A stretch of DNA of 64,000 nt from Ypsolopha sequella (Eukaryota; Arthropoda; Insecta; Lepidoptera; Ypsolophidae): NCBI GenBank assembly GCA_934047225.1, contig OW204005.1, positions 22,700,396-22,764,395 of the forward strand, read 5' to 3'. Positions 1 to 12,199 of this stretch are shown piece by piece. The translations under genes and the position numbers were made by a program. The notes under the pieces are model-generated. The model was given only the letters and a program-made list of their open reading frames with translations, was not told the origin of the DNA and ran no database searches. The number at the start of each line of letters is the position of its first letter. Positions within the stretch are counted from its first letter, which is position 1.

Positions 1-461
1 TTCATATGTCTAGTAAACACGCCAGCTATTAAATATTTTGAAGATTATTTTTTCTCCTTTGTTCTGGAACAACCGAGTACTGTAGTTTTACTCGTATATT
101 ATTATGTTATAAAAAGTAAATAAAAACCTGTATATTATTTGTAATCAATATTTTCTATTTTATTTAAAAGGTATAAAAGTGTAACAAATTATTATACTAA
201 CAACTATAAAATATTCTAGAAAAAATATAAAGTAAGATCACGCTTTGGTTTTGATTTCCTTTTAATTTCAATAACTAATTTACTCTACCTTATTTAAATT
301 AAAAAGACACATGCGACAAATAATATTGAAAAATAAATAATTTATAACCATGGTTATAAAAAATATGGCTTTATATTTCGTAACCAATTTCCTAAGTAGG
401 ACGTTCATCTCAGGAGTAAAAGTTAAACTGAATTGGAACAGCTATTTTATTACCACTAAAA

Positions 462-1791
462 CTAGAAATTATACACACCATAAAATTCTTTAATCAAGTC
501 AGCAGCTCTTTCTGCTACCATCATGACCATAGCTTCGAGTTCACCGCTGACCATGGAAGGTATGACACTGGCATCAACTACTCGTAAACCCGGTACGCTA
601 TGAACCTTTAGTTTACCATCAACCACACCGTCAGAACCTAATCTACAAGTTCCAATTGGCATAAAAAAAGAAATGGTCATCTGCTTTACATAACACATCA
701 AATAGTCTTCAGTTGGGAAATCGTTCTCATCTACTTCCACATTGCATCCAGGCAATCTAAGATTTACAAAATCAGATTTTTCTTTCCTGAATGTTGTTGT
801 ATTTTTCATTTGCAAGACTATTTTTACGCCTCTTTTTAAACGGTCAAAATCTTCATCTTTGGAGTAAAATCCTGTTTCAATAATTGGATCAGTTTCCGGA
901 TTTCTGTCTTTTAATGTTACATTGCCGGATGACTGAGGATTTTTGAGCATCACAAAAGATCCTATCATTTCGTTACCTAAATTTTGCTGTGCCAACGAAT
1001 TGCAAAGTTTTAAATTGTAGTTATAGTTTATGAAACACATGTAATATAAAAACGGTGAAGAAGCTTGAAAAACCATTGCGAGATGCTCTATATCAGGTTT
1101 GAATGTTTCTTTTTTCAGGCTGAACTCTCCAACAATTGTTGGAAATGGGAATGTGTTGGTTTGCAATGAATTTATCATGGTGTCAAGAGATTTTCCATCT
1201 TCTTGAATGCTAGTATGAAAAACTGGTACAGCGGCCACATCTTTGAGATGTTTTCCAACGGGTAGGTCAGCTCTAACATTAATGTTCAATTTGCTTAACT
1301 CTTCTGCTGGGCCTATTCCAGATAACATCAATAGTTGTGGTGATTTGTAAGTCCCAGCCGATACGATCACTTCATTTGTTGCATAAAATCTACGAATATC
1401 ACCAGAGGTGGTAGAAACTTCTACTCCTATTACTCTCTTAGCATCATTAAAAATCAGTTTTCTGACTAGTGTCTTCTTTAGAAGAAACAAATTGTTTCTA
1501 TTAAGAGATGATAGAAGATAGGTGTGTGCAGAGCCAGCCCGCTCTTCTTTTATATTAATAAAAAAATGCGCTTGACCATATCCTAATTCTTCTGGATTGT
1601 TGACATTGCTCAAAATGTTGTAGCCAAGCTTATTCATAGCTTGTAAGAGCATATTTTCTTTTCGTTTAAAATATTCATTATCTTTGTGGGGTCTGGTTAT
1701 TCGATGTTTTGCCATTTTCTTGTAATATTTACGGCAAGTCACCCAGTCCCACAAGGAATCGTACCAATCACTGCAGGTTAATGTTTTACTT
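462..1791 (-). CDS. GMC oxidoreductase gene A, terminal coding exon (exon 4)
   Basis: This exon carries most of a glucose-methanol-choline FAD oxidoreductase: the rest of the FAD domain, the substrate domain and the C-terminus. The acceptor is the TTTCCAG ending at 1792; the exon starts in phase 2, completing an Arg codon split from exon 3, and stops with TAG at 462. The GMC signature 2 region is clear (GTYKSPQLLMLSGIGP), as is the C-terminal VPGLRVVDASVIPSM block. The position that is His in most family members (HPxGTC) is Met here (MPIGTCRLG, about residue 531), and the second catalytic His/Asn position is Glu (about 573). Compared with genes B and C the exon is 57 bp shorter: about 19 residues are missing after YYKK, including the segment with the HGTxGP motif. 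A possible AATAAA lies at 446-451. Assembled product is 596 aa with the 7-kb first exon or 595 aa with the 13-kb one. Family is certain; ecdysone oxidase-like versus glucose dehydrogenase-like substrate class cannot be decided. Confidence 0.92.
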
Positions 1792-2774
1792 CTGGAAATA
1801 AAATTAGAACAAAAATTTAAATTAATTATCTTAGTAGGTAATGGAGCACCTAAGAAGCGAAGCGTTATTTCTTTTGAGGATACTAAAAGTTATACTGAGT
1901 GGTTTTTCTTCAAACAAGGTGTTCTACTCATGACTATGGACAACTTCTCCTATGGTGCCAACTCCTAAATCGTAAACAATAACTCCGCTGTTCCAAAAAA
2001 AAGTTAATACTACTCTACTATAATGTATAAAACAGATGATTTTTGCGATTTCAAGGTTGGCGCCATCAGGGGCCCATAGCATAAAATAACCACTTATTTT
2101 GTGTCTATAGAAGTACTCAGTGGCGGATTTTAAGATTTGGCGCCCTGGACGAGAAAAAAACAAAAATATATCAATTATTAAATAAAATCCAGCAGTGTGG
2201 TGATGTGGGCAGTGAAAATAACGAATGAAAAAAACTAAAATTATCTTACAGTCAAATAAACACCACTTATTCAATGTTAACATATTTTCCGAAAAGCAAT
2301 AGTACATTACGATACGAGAGCGATGAAACGTTTTCTGACGAGTGTGAGTTTGCGGCACGAGCCGAAGGCGAGTGCTGCAATCACACGAGTCGAGAAAAAG
2401 TTTCTCGCACGAGTTTCGTATAATTTTTTATAGTACAAGTGCGGAAAATGCCGACTTTACGCACGCGCAGCATTTTACGCACGGTGTGCTATAATATAAA
2501 TTAAAAGATACCTTGGACGAATAAACCAGATAGGTGCCTAACGATCGATAATGAAAGGCGCCCAAAGCTAAGCGTGAGGTGCAGCTTGCGTCACCCCTCG
2601 CAGCCTCCCGCCCGCTATGGCCCTTTTGGCCCTAGGGTAAATACACTACTGGGAATATTATCTATATTGATGACTTATCAGCAAAAAGTACATGTAGTAA
2701 GTATTGTGAATTTTGCATGAGGTTTATAATTATTTAACTATTATTATTATTATTAACTATTTTTGCTAAACTAA
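1792..2774. other. Gene A intron 3, left part
   Basis: No gene recognised. AT-rich DNA with a short GC-richer segment near 2570-2630. The open frame on the minus strand at 1924-2358 has no recognisable domain. Confidence 0.4.
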
Positions 2775-3379
2775 CCCTTAATTAGGCGCACTAAGAAAAT
2801 TACATAATTACTCGCATGGGGTCACAGGTGACCCCAAATTGTAGGAATAATTTTTATTATTTATGAAATATATAAGTAAATAAAACTTTATTATTAATAA
2901 AGTGCTTTATTAATTCTATTATATTTAAAAGGAAACAACATGAACTAAATATCCAATCAAAATAAAACAAGCTAAATTAAAATTATTATCAAAAATTATC
3001 AATTTGTACTTATACTAAGATCAAAGTTAGAACTTTAGAAGTATTTGAATATTTTCATCTTATCAAGCTGTAAAAAACATATTTATAAAATAAATTTACA
3101 CACTGGACATATAATAATACAAATCGAATTAATAATACACAAGAAAAATACATAAACTAAACAACTCCCCTCTTTCAAAAAAGTAACGTAATTACTCGCG
3201 CGGGGTCACCGCTCAAGAGCGCAGAGATGCATCCTTCTACTCCCGTGACTTGGACGCTACCAGAATACAAACTTCGACGCGGGTTATGAAGCTAGCGGGG
3301 GCGCGGGGAAATTCGGGCAGGGGCAAGTGCTTAATTTTTTAATGCGAATCTGCTTTGACCCCATGCGACTAATTAAGGG
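2775..3379. mobile_element. piggyBac-like MITE (605 bp)
   Basis: Inverted ends CCCTTAATTAG... / ...CTAATTAAGGG are flanked by TTAA on the right (3380-3383) and CTAA on the left (2771-2774), one base from TTAA. Subterminal repeats of GCATGGGGTCA recur near both ends (2814, 3358), with a variant near 3198. Ends starting CCC with a TTAA target site are typical of piggyBac elements. There is no transposase. Confidence 0.6.
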
Positions 3380-3698
3380 TTAAGTCATGCTACGGTATTG
3401 CACACGGCAGTTTGTTTGTCACCACACAAAACTACTAGTGTTGAGCTGTTGTAGTTATGTATAACTACCCTCAACGAGGTTAATTTTTTGTTTTATTAAG
3501 TTTAGTGATTATTAGTTAAGATCAAATATTTATTTAACAAGTTTATGTAACCATAAGTGCTAGCATTAAGAGAGAGTGTATGTCTGCCGATAAACTGTAT
3601 TAACAGTTTGGCAGAAAATTATTGTTTTGTTTATATTTCTTATGATTAATAAAGTTTTTAAAAATGAATGAATGAAGTTTGGCTGTTTATTTATTTAC

Positions 3699-3862
3699 CT
3701 GTAGTATCGAAGATTGCTAACGGAAGAACTGCCCCCCAACATTTTCCCAGCGATGAGGTTGGGACGGTTGTAGTTCTGCGCCTGGCTGGTTGCCTCGTCA
3801 CGTTCAGGAGCGAATAGCCAGTTTTCTGGACTATTCATGGCTAACATGTAGAGACCGGGTAT
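3699..3862 (-). CDS. GMC gene A, exon 3
   Basis: A 164-bp exon with acceptor TTTTTAG at 3863 and donor GTAAAT at 3698. It encodes the segment starting IPGLYMLAMNSPENW and ending in the FAD-contact motif MLGGSSSVSNLRYY. It begins in phase 0 and ends in phase 2, exactly like the exon 3 of genes B and C, although the protein is the most divergent of the three. The usual Asn of GGSSSIN is Ser. Confidence 0.88.
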
Positions 3863-4362
3863 CTAAAAAATAAACGGTGTGATGCTGTGTAATGAAAACT
3901 GTACTTTTCGATTTGTAATCAGTGACTTCTAAATTTGTAATACCTTTAGAAACAGATTTCGAGCTAAATTGGAGCAACTTTACATTTTGGCTGCCATCCC
4001 TACTATTATAAATGCAAAAGTGTGTTTGTTGCCTTCTTTTACGTAGAGCAATGGATCGACGTAATTTCTTGCGTAGAGATTAGATAGTTTATGGGCCGGA
4101 GAGTGACATAGGCTACTTTTTATCCCAGAAAAGAGCAAACTAAATCAGTGCGAGCTTAATAACTTAATAAATTAATAATTTATATTTTTAAAACTACAAA
4201 TCTCAAAATTCGTGATAATTTTCTACATAAGAGGATTTCTAATTACATGTAGCCGCAAACTCAAAATAACTGAAGTTCTAGTTGGTAAGACCAGGATAGA
4301 AAATTCAAACACAAGAACGTTGGTGCAAGACGGAAGTTTAGCTTGTTAAGCTGTGTATTCAG

Positions 4363-4618
4363 ACCTGGGGCTCTAACGCGTAATTCTCATTTGTATCAAC
4401 TTCAAGCAAATGCATGCGAAATTCAACGCGACCCCCAGTGTAGACCCCCAGTGGGTCTACCGCGTAATTCTCATTTTCATCAACATCAACTTGAGATTGA
4501 AATTTGACGTGCGTGCGACGACGCCCGCTTAACAAGCCATCTCTTTTGCACGCGTTGAATTTCGCATGCATTTGCTTGAAGTTGATACAAATGAGAATTA
4601 CGCGGTAGAGCCCCAGGT
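4363..4618. repeat. Foldback inverted repeat, 68-bp arms
   Basis: The arm 4363-4430 and the arm 4551-4618 are near-perfect reverse complements (ACCTGGGGCTCT... against ...AGAGCCCCAGGT), separated by 120 bp. It lies in gene A intron 2, directly beside the MITE at 4621. Confidence 0.8.
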
Positions 4619-4620
4619 CC

Positions 4621-4752
4621 TCTAAAAAGGCCGCTTTGGATGAATCATGTTTTGATTCTGTTCTATTGCCGTTTCTTTTCACGCGTGAATAAATCCCGAC
4701 TCTATCCTACTTTCAAATCATTTTATGATTCACCCAAGTCGGCCTTTTTAGA
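4621..4752. mobile_element. Short MITE with TCTAAAAAGGCC ends, copy 1
   Basis: Terminal inverted TCTAAAAAGGCC; the inner part shares GATTCACCCAAGT and the ATCATTTTATGATT region with the copy at 16107-16239. No coding capacity. Confidence 0.65.
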
Positions 4753-4849
4753 CCCTCAGAGCGTGACGCGCGGCGTGGGACTCGCTGTGAGAGAACGTGT
4801 CTCATCATAGTAGTTTCTTTTTGGCATATAAATAGCGGTATCTACTAAC

Positions 4850-4983
4850 AACACTTGTTAGAGGAGGATCTCCCCCAGCCTCTATGAGCAGCACCCTCCA
4901 GTCTGAGATCTCAGTGAGTCTATTCGCCAGCACACAGCCTGCTGTCCCAGCTCCGACGATGATGAAGTCGAAGCTTTCTTCAT
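4850..4983 (-). CDS. GMC gene A, exon 2 (dinucleotide-binding fold)
   Basis: A 134-bp exon encoding [18 protein letters not shown] followed by [15 protein letters not shown]. This is the Rossmann-type FAD-binding motif GxGxxG and the acidic residue that binds the ADP ribose. The acceptor GTTCCAG ends at 4984; the donor is GTTAGT, next to 4850. Start phase 1 and end phase 0 match genes B and C. Confidence 0.93.
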
Positions 4984-5309
4984 CTGGAACAAAACCGGTA
5001 CATTGAATTGACTGATAGAAATAGAAATAGTTTATTTGCAATTAATGTGGTTTATAGATATTACAATATTACTTAAAACTAATCAAGTAATCATTTATGT
5101 ACAGCACATTTAACCAATTAAGTCTTGCAACAATTTCGCAATAACATATTTATGTTTAATGTAAGTATTAAAAACAAAATCAATCATGTTTCAACTCTTA
5201 TTAGTAATTACAATGTCACAATATTTTATTTCTATAAATTCTTTAATGTACAGTCGGTAAGCCTATGTATCGAGTAATAATCAATTCGTAGTTGTTTAGA
5301 GAAGAAACC

Positions 5310-5606
5310 GGCTAAGTGCGAGTCGGACTCGCGAACGAAGGGTTCCATACTATTATCTGTAAAAACGGCAACAAAAACATGTCTGTTGTATAGGAGCCCA
5401 CTTAAATATATATTTTATTCTGTTTTTTAGTATTTGTTGTTACAGCGGCAACAGAAATACATCATCTGTGAAAATTTCAACTGTCTAACTATCACGGTTC
5501 ATGAGATACAGCCTTGTGACTGACGGACAGACGGACTGACAGATGGACAGCGGAGTCTTAGTAATAGGGTCCCGTTGGTTACCCTTTGGGTACGGAACCC
5601 TAAAAA
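5310..5606 (+). repeat. Dispersed GGTTCC...GGAACC repeat
   Basis: Begins CCGGCTAAGTGCGAGTCGG and ends GGGTACGGAACCCTAAAA. This is a repeat type I know to be widespread in Lepidoptera. Related pieces occur at 5815-6060, 16320-17030, 32380-32455, 49500-49562, 53440-53912 and 62268-62340. Confidence 0.65.
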
Positions 5607-5814
5607 CTAGGTCAACATAATTAGGGTTAGCTGTGCGCCAAACAACATAGATTTTTTTTTTTAAATAAAATAGAAATTTTTTCCTAAATAACTAAGAATT
5701 TGTCACATCTTGCTGAAAACGATGCTGAATCGATTTTTTCAAATGAATCGATCTTTGATAAATTCAGGTTGACTCACGTTAGTAGAAACTATAGAACGCG
5801 CAAACCTTATTTTT

Positions 5815-6360
5815 AGGGTTCCGTATAGTACCTAAAAGGTACAAAAGGAAACTTTACGATGAGACTCTGTTGTCCGTCCGTCCGTCTCTCCACAGACACA
5901 CAAGCTGTCCCAGCCTCATAACTTTACCACCGTTGAAGACAAAGACTTGAAATTTGGCAAATAGCATTAATTTGCATTTATAAAAAGGTGTAAAAAATAT
6001 TGAAACATCTAAAATTGTTCAAAATATTTCCAATACAAAAGAGAGTAAAAAATTCTGTAAATACAATGTCAAATTGTAGATATCTGATTTAAAAATATAT
6101 TTTTTATTTATTTATTTATTTCCCAACTTACACCTATCATTACAGGAATACAACCTAGTATATATAATATATACTATATATATAATATATACCTAACTAT
6201 ACAACGTGTAACAGAAAGGTGTAAGCATATTTGAAGAGCTTATTCAGTCAATGGTATAGAACAACTTTTACTATGCAGCCAACCCAAAAATAAAAAATAA
6301 AAATCTGCCCTTCCATACATTTCGGCCGAGCGGCATTGCATTTTTCTATGAAACAGTTAA
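5815..6360. repeat. Fragmented dispersed repeats in gene A intron 1
   Basis: 5815-6060 is a partial copy of the family that is complete at 53440-53912. 6098-6190 is a TTTATT-rich antisense LINE-like end. 6199-6360 is a truncated copy of the MITE that is complete at 61466-62031 (shared ACAACGTGTAACAGAAAGG end and GCCGCTCGG core). Confidence 0.55.
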
Positions 6361-6552
6361 ATATTTTTTTATAAAATTCAAAACAAATACAAAATTAAGT
6401 ATTTTCAACTTGGACCACTTTCGTAGACAGTGATTGGATTCTCCCTAACTAACTAATTAACTTTAAACTGAATAAAATGAAAAACAAAAAGTAGATCTAG
6501 AAAAATTTAGCTTGTATTGTAAATTATAATTTTAATAAATATATAATATGCC

Positions 6553-6690
6553 TCAATTAGCTTTTTATTTAGAATTACACAATATAACTTTAAATATATA
6601 CAATAAATAAAAGAAAATTTAAAACTTGAAATATATTTCGGCTCTTAGTGAATACTTGACTGATGACGGCCCACTAAGGGCCAAATTATA
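6553..6690. repeat. Dispersed repeat shared with 16497-16610
   Basis: About 110 bp (AATTAGCTTTTTATTT... to ATATATTTCGGC) is nearly identical to 16497-16610. Confidence 0.55.
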
Positions 6691-6814
6691 ATTTTGTGTT
6701 AGAAACAGCTAGTTATTTTTTTCGCGATTTCAACCCTAGGGTTGCATAGTAAAAATTATTCGTATAGACTCGTTATATATCTACAGATTTCAGGTACTAA
6801 AAATGAAACCACTA

Positions 6815-6985
6815 AAGCCGATTCTGAAGCCTTTAATTTTAGTTTTAGTGCTTTAAAGACTAACATTTTTCCAAAGCTTCTTTTCTTAACACTTATGAAC
6901 TATTTTGCAACGATCATCGAAGCACCCATGAAAATTTAGTTTTGACAGCACTAAAACTAAAATAAAGCCTTCAGAATCGCCATCA
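6815..6985. mobile_element. MITE with CTAAAACTAAAA inverted ends
   Basis: The CTAAAGCCGATTCTGAAG... stretch at 6815 is inverted at 6939-6985 (CACTAAAACTAAAATAAAGC, TTCAGAATCG). A related diverged copy lies at 50250-50400. Confidence 0.5.
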
Positions 6986-7032
6986 ATATGCTCGCAAAAG
7001 AAGACGGGAACCTCCAAAACTACTTTACTTAC

Positions 7033-7195
7033 TTCTGACTTCTGGCTTATTTGGAAATTGAGGTATCTCATAATTCACAAATTCCGTGAAATGTATGAAT
7101 GCAGCGTGAATAGCTGCTATACTAAACGGTAGTTGATAACTACAGTTAGTTTCAGTTACAGTTACAGTCGATGCTGGTGAACTTGACAGAGACAT
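7033..7195 (-). CDS. GMC gene A, first coding exon, proximal version (exon 1a)
   Basis: An ATG at 7195 opens a 54-codon segment with a hydrophobic stretch (LPFSIAAIHAAFIHF) ending at the donor GTAAGT in phase 1, the phase exon 2 needs. Its sequence resembles the exon at 13018-13177 (both start MSL and contain the PF-I--IHAA pattern and a NYEIP motif). The N-terminus is probably a signal or membrane-proximal segment, which is an inference. Confidence 0.85.
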
Positions 7196-7223
7196 TTTAT
7201 ATTGGACAGAACTAATATTATCG

Positions 7224-7232
7224 CACAACGTT
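7224..7232 (-). promoter_or_regulatory. Conserved 5' leader motif AACGTTGTG of exon 1a
   Basis: The nine bases AACGTTGTG lie 29 bp before the start codon and follow ATTCAG, which could be an initiator or an acceptor. The identical motif lies 25 bp before the start codon of exon 1b (13202-13210), so leader and start were probably duplicated together. Confidence 0.4.
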
Positions 7233-7499
7233 CTGAATGGGAATTATGTTAAACCATTTTAAACTATTAAATAGAAAAAAAGAAACTATTATGAAATTTT
7301 TACAGGCTCCTTGCGCCGGTTCTATTCTGAGAAATGCTTAATCAAATAGCAGCTCTATAACTTGTGAATCGTATATATACCTTTATACGATTTTATTTTT
7401 CTATAGCTGTTTGTCTGTATTTTTTTTGTTAGGTTTGTGTTTGTTTAATTTTAGACGAAACTGACGTAATATTTATTTAGAGATACTGGACACAATTAA

Positions 7500-8347
7500 T
7501 ACTAACAGAGAATTCAAATAGAGCCGGAAGTTTTACGAGATTGGTGGACGGTACGAGATTATTTTATTTATCTTCCATTATAACTCCGCAACTTGTGGTA
7601 AGATATCATATCATTTATTTATTGCCAATTCACAAGTATAAAACATTTAGGAAAAGTACAAGTGACGCCCTGTAGGGGCGCAGCAAAAACAAGAGGGGCA
7701 ACTAGATACCAATAAACTTTGGTAACACACACAAAGAAAAATAATAATAATTATATATATTATTATTTTTCTTCTCGCAGGGCCATTAAATTATTTTATT
7801 TTGTAATGTTAATAATCTTATCATTAAAAAATTCAGTCATATTGTAATAGCACTTATTTATGCGGAACTGTTTTAGGTTGTTGTTGAATAGGGTGGGCTT
7901 TTCAGTACATTTTAGATAGTTAGGTGTGTGATTGTATATTTTTATCAACATATGATGGAGGCTGTTGGATACTAATTGTATTATTGTGAATGCTCTTATT
8001 AATTTATTCTGGTTTCGGTTGTTTCTCTTTCTTTTATTTCTTTAGATATTTATGCGACTTTTTTATTGTCAACCTAGAAACCCGGTCTGTCATAAAGGCT
8101 ATAAAAGAAGTTAACAAAGTAACATCCGAGCTGAAAATAAGCGATACTACCCAAAGATACTAACAATTTTTTTTATCAGATTCCCTCTTTATACATAACT
8201 TTATTGTACCTTTACACCAGTGATATATAAATAACCTAACCTCCAACCCGAAAGCCAGTAATATTAATTACCCTTATAAATAACTTTTAGTCTGTAGATA
8301 CGTAAATCCACAACATTCCCACGGGGCACCCGTATTTTATTATTTTT
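7500..8347. other. Gene A intron 1, no gene seen
   Basis: AT-rich DNA. 7600-8080 looks like the antisense 3' end of a LINE (TTTATTGCCAATTCACAAG start, long T-rich run), but no protein can be followed. Confidence 0.35.
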
Positions 8348-8734
8348 CAATGCATGTGCTCGTAAAGGCCCACTTGTTATGCATCAAAACCGAACAGAAA
8401 GTCGATTATTTTGCCCTAGGGCTTTATTATTATTTTTTCTTAATTTGTTTGCAATGGTTGGCTAACCTGCAGCTTTTCCTGTGTCCATAGATGTTATAAT
8501 TTTTTTTCCACTGTATAACGGCTCTGGATACAATCCTTTTGAGCCAATCATAATTTAAAGTTCACAAGATTATATTTGTTTTCATTCCCTCACACTATGC
8601 ATTGAAAAACGTAGTATGATACACGGGCGTAAAAGCAATAAATTACTCGGTTACGTTTAAAACACTCGCTACGCTCGTATTTTAAATCGTCCTCGTAATT
8701 TATTCCTTTTGGCCCTTGTAGCATAAACTACTAT
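8348..8734 (+). repeat. 390-bp repeat with palindromic 3' half, copy 1
   Basis: Starts CAATGCATGTGCTCG and ends GTAGCATAAACTACTAT. The last 150 bp form an imperfect palindrome around ACACTCGCTACGCTCGT. Copies 28486-28875, 28878-29266 and 56530-56916 are collinear. No known family recognised. Confidence 0.75.
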
Positions 8735-9501
8735 TAAAACCCCTTGACGTATTTGGATGCGGATCTCTATATTGTCAACGTTTTAGTTTTGGTTAACAAT
8801 TCCCATAGCTTAATCTTTAAAATATTTTTTTATAATTTTTTTTTCAGAGAATTTTAGCCATTTTTGGACATAGTTTTCATAATTTTGGTATATAAATTAA
8901 CCATTATTTTTTAATGATTTTTAAAAAGAATTGTCGGATATGACGTCACTTGAGAATTTTAGACATTATACTGATTGTGATGGATGATTTCTTATAAAAA
9001 AAGTGGTCGATTTCTGTCTGTCTACTCATCTGTCATCCATCTGTCAAATTAGTCGGAAGCAAATAATAAAAAATTTATCTTGATAGCAAAAGACACATTT
9101 CTCAAGTGACGTCACACGAATGCAAATGGAAGTTGCAACTTTTTCTTAAAAATATTCATCATCATGAGGTTTTTTAAACGACAAGTTCTTAAATACGGCT
9201 TAAACCTAAATCTCGAAATGTATGTTTACGTGCGGCAATGTGCGGCCCTTTGACAGACCTGGAATAGATTATTGGCCCTCCAGTTAAAAAAGGTTGAAGA
9301 CCCCTGGCTTAAAATAAGGTAAGTCCTGTCAAATAAGTTAATCGACACAAATGTGACCTATAAAAATAAGTCAATAAAAACATCCAAGTAGAAAACTGGC
9401 GATATCATTTAAAGTTTTGAACACATTTCGCTAGTTGATCTCTTTGAAATACGTGACTTTCTTTCACCTTAGACACCTTTCACATAGTAAAATCGTTTAT
9501 C

Positions 9502-9759
9502 TTGCAAAAGAGAGCTATTCGAACTATGGTTCGTATTCCACAGCAGGAATCATGTAGGGAATACTTTTCAGAACTAGAAATTTTGACTGCTCCAAGTCTT
9601 TACATCCTGGTGCTTTTATCGGACTTGATAAAGGTGTTACATACATTCGAATCTAAAAGTGAGCAGGAACAAAGATTACGCTCCCGTCGCAAAAATCTGC
9701 CCCTCTATTCTGTATCTTTAGTTGCCAACTGGACTAGGTGCCTATCATCAAAAACATAG
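9502..9759 (+). pseudogene. LINE reverse transcriptase C-terminal fragment
   Basis: Encodes QKRAIRTMVRIPQQESCREY and LEILTAPSLYILVLL, a pattern typical of the region after the RT domain in jockey/CR1-like LINEs. The fragment is joined to a different LINE at about 9.87 kb. Confidence 0.6.
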
Positions 9760-9866
9760 ATAAAAACGGAACTTTCAAAATTGCCTTAAGTGGGTATTGA
9801 ACTATTGACGAACTGTGTCGTCACTTCAAGTACGAACATATCCTTAGACAACCAGAATTCGATAGT

Positions 9867-11621
9867 ATGTCTTTGTTTTTGATGATAGCCACCCAGTTCA
9901 GATGGAAACTAAATATACATAATGAGCAGATGCGTGAAAGTAAAAAGATATTTAAATCTAAAGTAAAATGGTGTCAAAAGCATGAAGAGCAGATTAGGAT
10001 GGATATTATCTCCCAACATCGCTCAAAAAATAACTTTCGGAAATTCTGGCAGTCGACGAATAGATTAAATATCAAGCCCAGCTTAGCTGAAAAAGTTGAA
10101 AATAAGGTAGATCAGAAAGATATAGCTAATATATTTAGGGAACATTTTAAGGTTGAGTCTTCCTTGAAGCCCGAGGGTGGGGTGTTTGATGCTGAGGCGG
10201 AATGTCGTTACGGTGAACTTAAAGAACGTTTCTCAGCTAAGGAAATTGCAACTGTAATTAAAAACATGACTAAGGGAAAATCACCGGCGCATGACGGTCT
10301 CAGCATTGAGCACTTACAATTCGCGGGGGTTCATCTGCCGAGATTATTGTCTATGTTATTCAATCTTTGTTTGGGTCACGGATATTTACCAGGAGACTTA
10401 ACAAAAACTCTAGTCGTGCCTATAGTCAAAAATAAAACTGGGGACATATCTGATAAAACCAATTACAGGCCCATTTCACTGGCAACAATATTAGCAAAAG
10501 TGCTTGATTGTCTTCTTAATACTCGTCTCAGTTTATTCAGAATATTCATGAAGCACAGTTTGGTTTTCGCCCAGGTTTATCGACTGAAACAGCGATTCTC
10601 ACTTTAAAAAATGTAGTCCGATATTGTACCGATAGACAAACACCTGTCTATGCTTGCTTTATGGACTTATCCAAGGCTTTTGATCTCGTATCCTATGAAT
10701 TGCTATGGAAAAAGGTGGATAAACTAGGTATGGCTCCCGAGATCACAGCCATGTTTAGGTACTGGTACCGTAGCCAAACCAATTTTATAAAATGGGGTAA
10801 TGCTCTATCAGATAGCTATACACTAGAGTGCGGAGTCAGGCAGGGGGGCTTGTCTTCACCGACCCTGTTTAATTTATACATTAATAGCCTGATTGAGGAG
10901 CTGAGCAACACGCATACTGGTTGCTCAATTGATGGACAATACATCAATAACATCAGCTATGCCGATGATATGGTTTTGCTCAGCCCTTCAATCTGTGCGA
11001 TGCGACGCCTATTAAACAAATGTGAGAATTATGCCAAGGATCACGGTCTTAGATATAATACAAATAAAAGTGAGTTCATGGTATTTAAAATCAGGCAGGA
11101 AAACTCCTAGTTATGTCCCTCCCATCACTTTGAATGGGAGCAGTCTGAAGAGAGTTAGCCAGTTTAAATACCTTGGCCATATTATATCTGACGATCTCAA
11201 AGACGACCTGGATATTGAGAGAGCACGTAGGGCGTTGGCAGTCAAAGCAAATATGTTGGCCCGCAGGTTTGCTAGATGTTCAGATCAGGTAAAAATCACA
11301 CTTTTCAAGTCGTACTGCCAAACATTTTACTCGTGCAGCCTGTGGATAAACTATACGCAGAAGACTTACAACGCCCTGCGTGTCATGTATAATAATGCTT
11401 TCAGGATGTTGATGGGGCTGCCGCGGTTCTGTAGTGCATCGACAATGTTTGCGGAGGCGCACACCGATGACTTTTTTGCGATCATGCGCAAACGGATCGC
11501 GTCGATTATACGCAGAACCAGCGACAGCGACAGCGACACCCTGAGGACATTTTCTGGTAAATTTGACAATCCTATGTTGAAGCATTGGATTGTCAAACTT
11601 TGCTTACCAAATAAAAAATAA
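9867..11621 (+). pseudogene. Non-LTR retrotransposon reverse transcriptase, frameshifted
   Basis: The reading frame contains the RT hallmarks in order: KSPAHDGLSIEHL, TNYRPISLATILAKVLD, FMDLSKAFDLV, GVRQGGLSSPTLFNLYIN and the catalytic ISYADDMVLLSP at about 10.96 kb, then a thumb region (RVSQFKYLGHIISDDL). Frameshifts near 10545 and near 11090 split it into three frames. The 5' part with the endonuclease is absent. It resembles CR1/Daphne-like elements, but the clade is uncertain. It lies between the two candidate first exons of gene A and is dead. Confidence 0.85.
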
Positions 11622-11872
11622 TAATTAATTTAATTTAGTATAATAATTATAAATAATCTTATCTTACAAATTTTTATTTTTCATTTAGTTTTTGTTACTT
11701 AAAATGTGTATTTTTTAAGGTATTTTCATGTGTTTTTTACAATGGGTCTTCGTTACCTCAATAAAGAACTATTTTATTTTATTTATTTTTTATAATAGGC
11801 CCTCTGGCCACAAGTTTATGTCCGAAGTTAGAGGTAGCAAAGCACAGTGCTCAATTTCAATAAGTTGCATTG

Positions 11873-12180
11873 TTTAATAAATTGCCACGATATTTGAAAA
11901 TGATTACTAGTTACAATAAGTTCAAAAATGAATTGAAACGTTTTTTGTTGAAGAAGTGCTTGTATTCGATTGACGAATTATAGGTAATTTTATGATTTGC
12001 ATGTAATAGTTGTATAAATTTTTATCTAATGTGTGACATAATTATTCAAAAATCTTAGACATAGTTTATATTGTTATTTCGTTAGTGTTAAGAATTGTTT
12101 TCTTGTGATTTAGTTTTAGTTACTTGTGCATTCAAATATCATGTATATGATTTGTGAATAAATAAATGAATGAATGAATG
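11873..12180 (+). pseudogene. LINE 3' end with (GAAT)n tail
   Basis: A 36-codon tail, FNKLPRYLKMITSYNKFKNE and RFLLKKCLYSIDEL then a stop at 11981, is typical of the C-terminus of CR1/L2-like RT proteins. A 3' UTR and a GAAT/AAAT microsatellite follow (about 12157-12181). Confidence 0.6.
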
Positions 12181-12199
12181 AACCTTCAGCCAATGAAGC

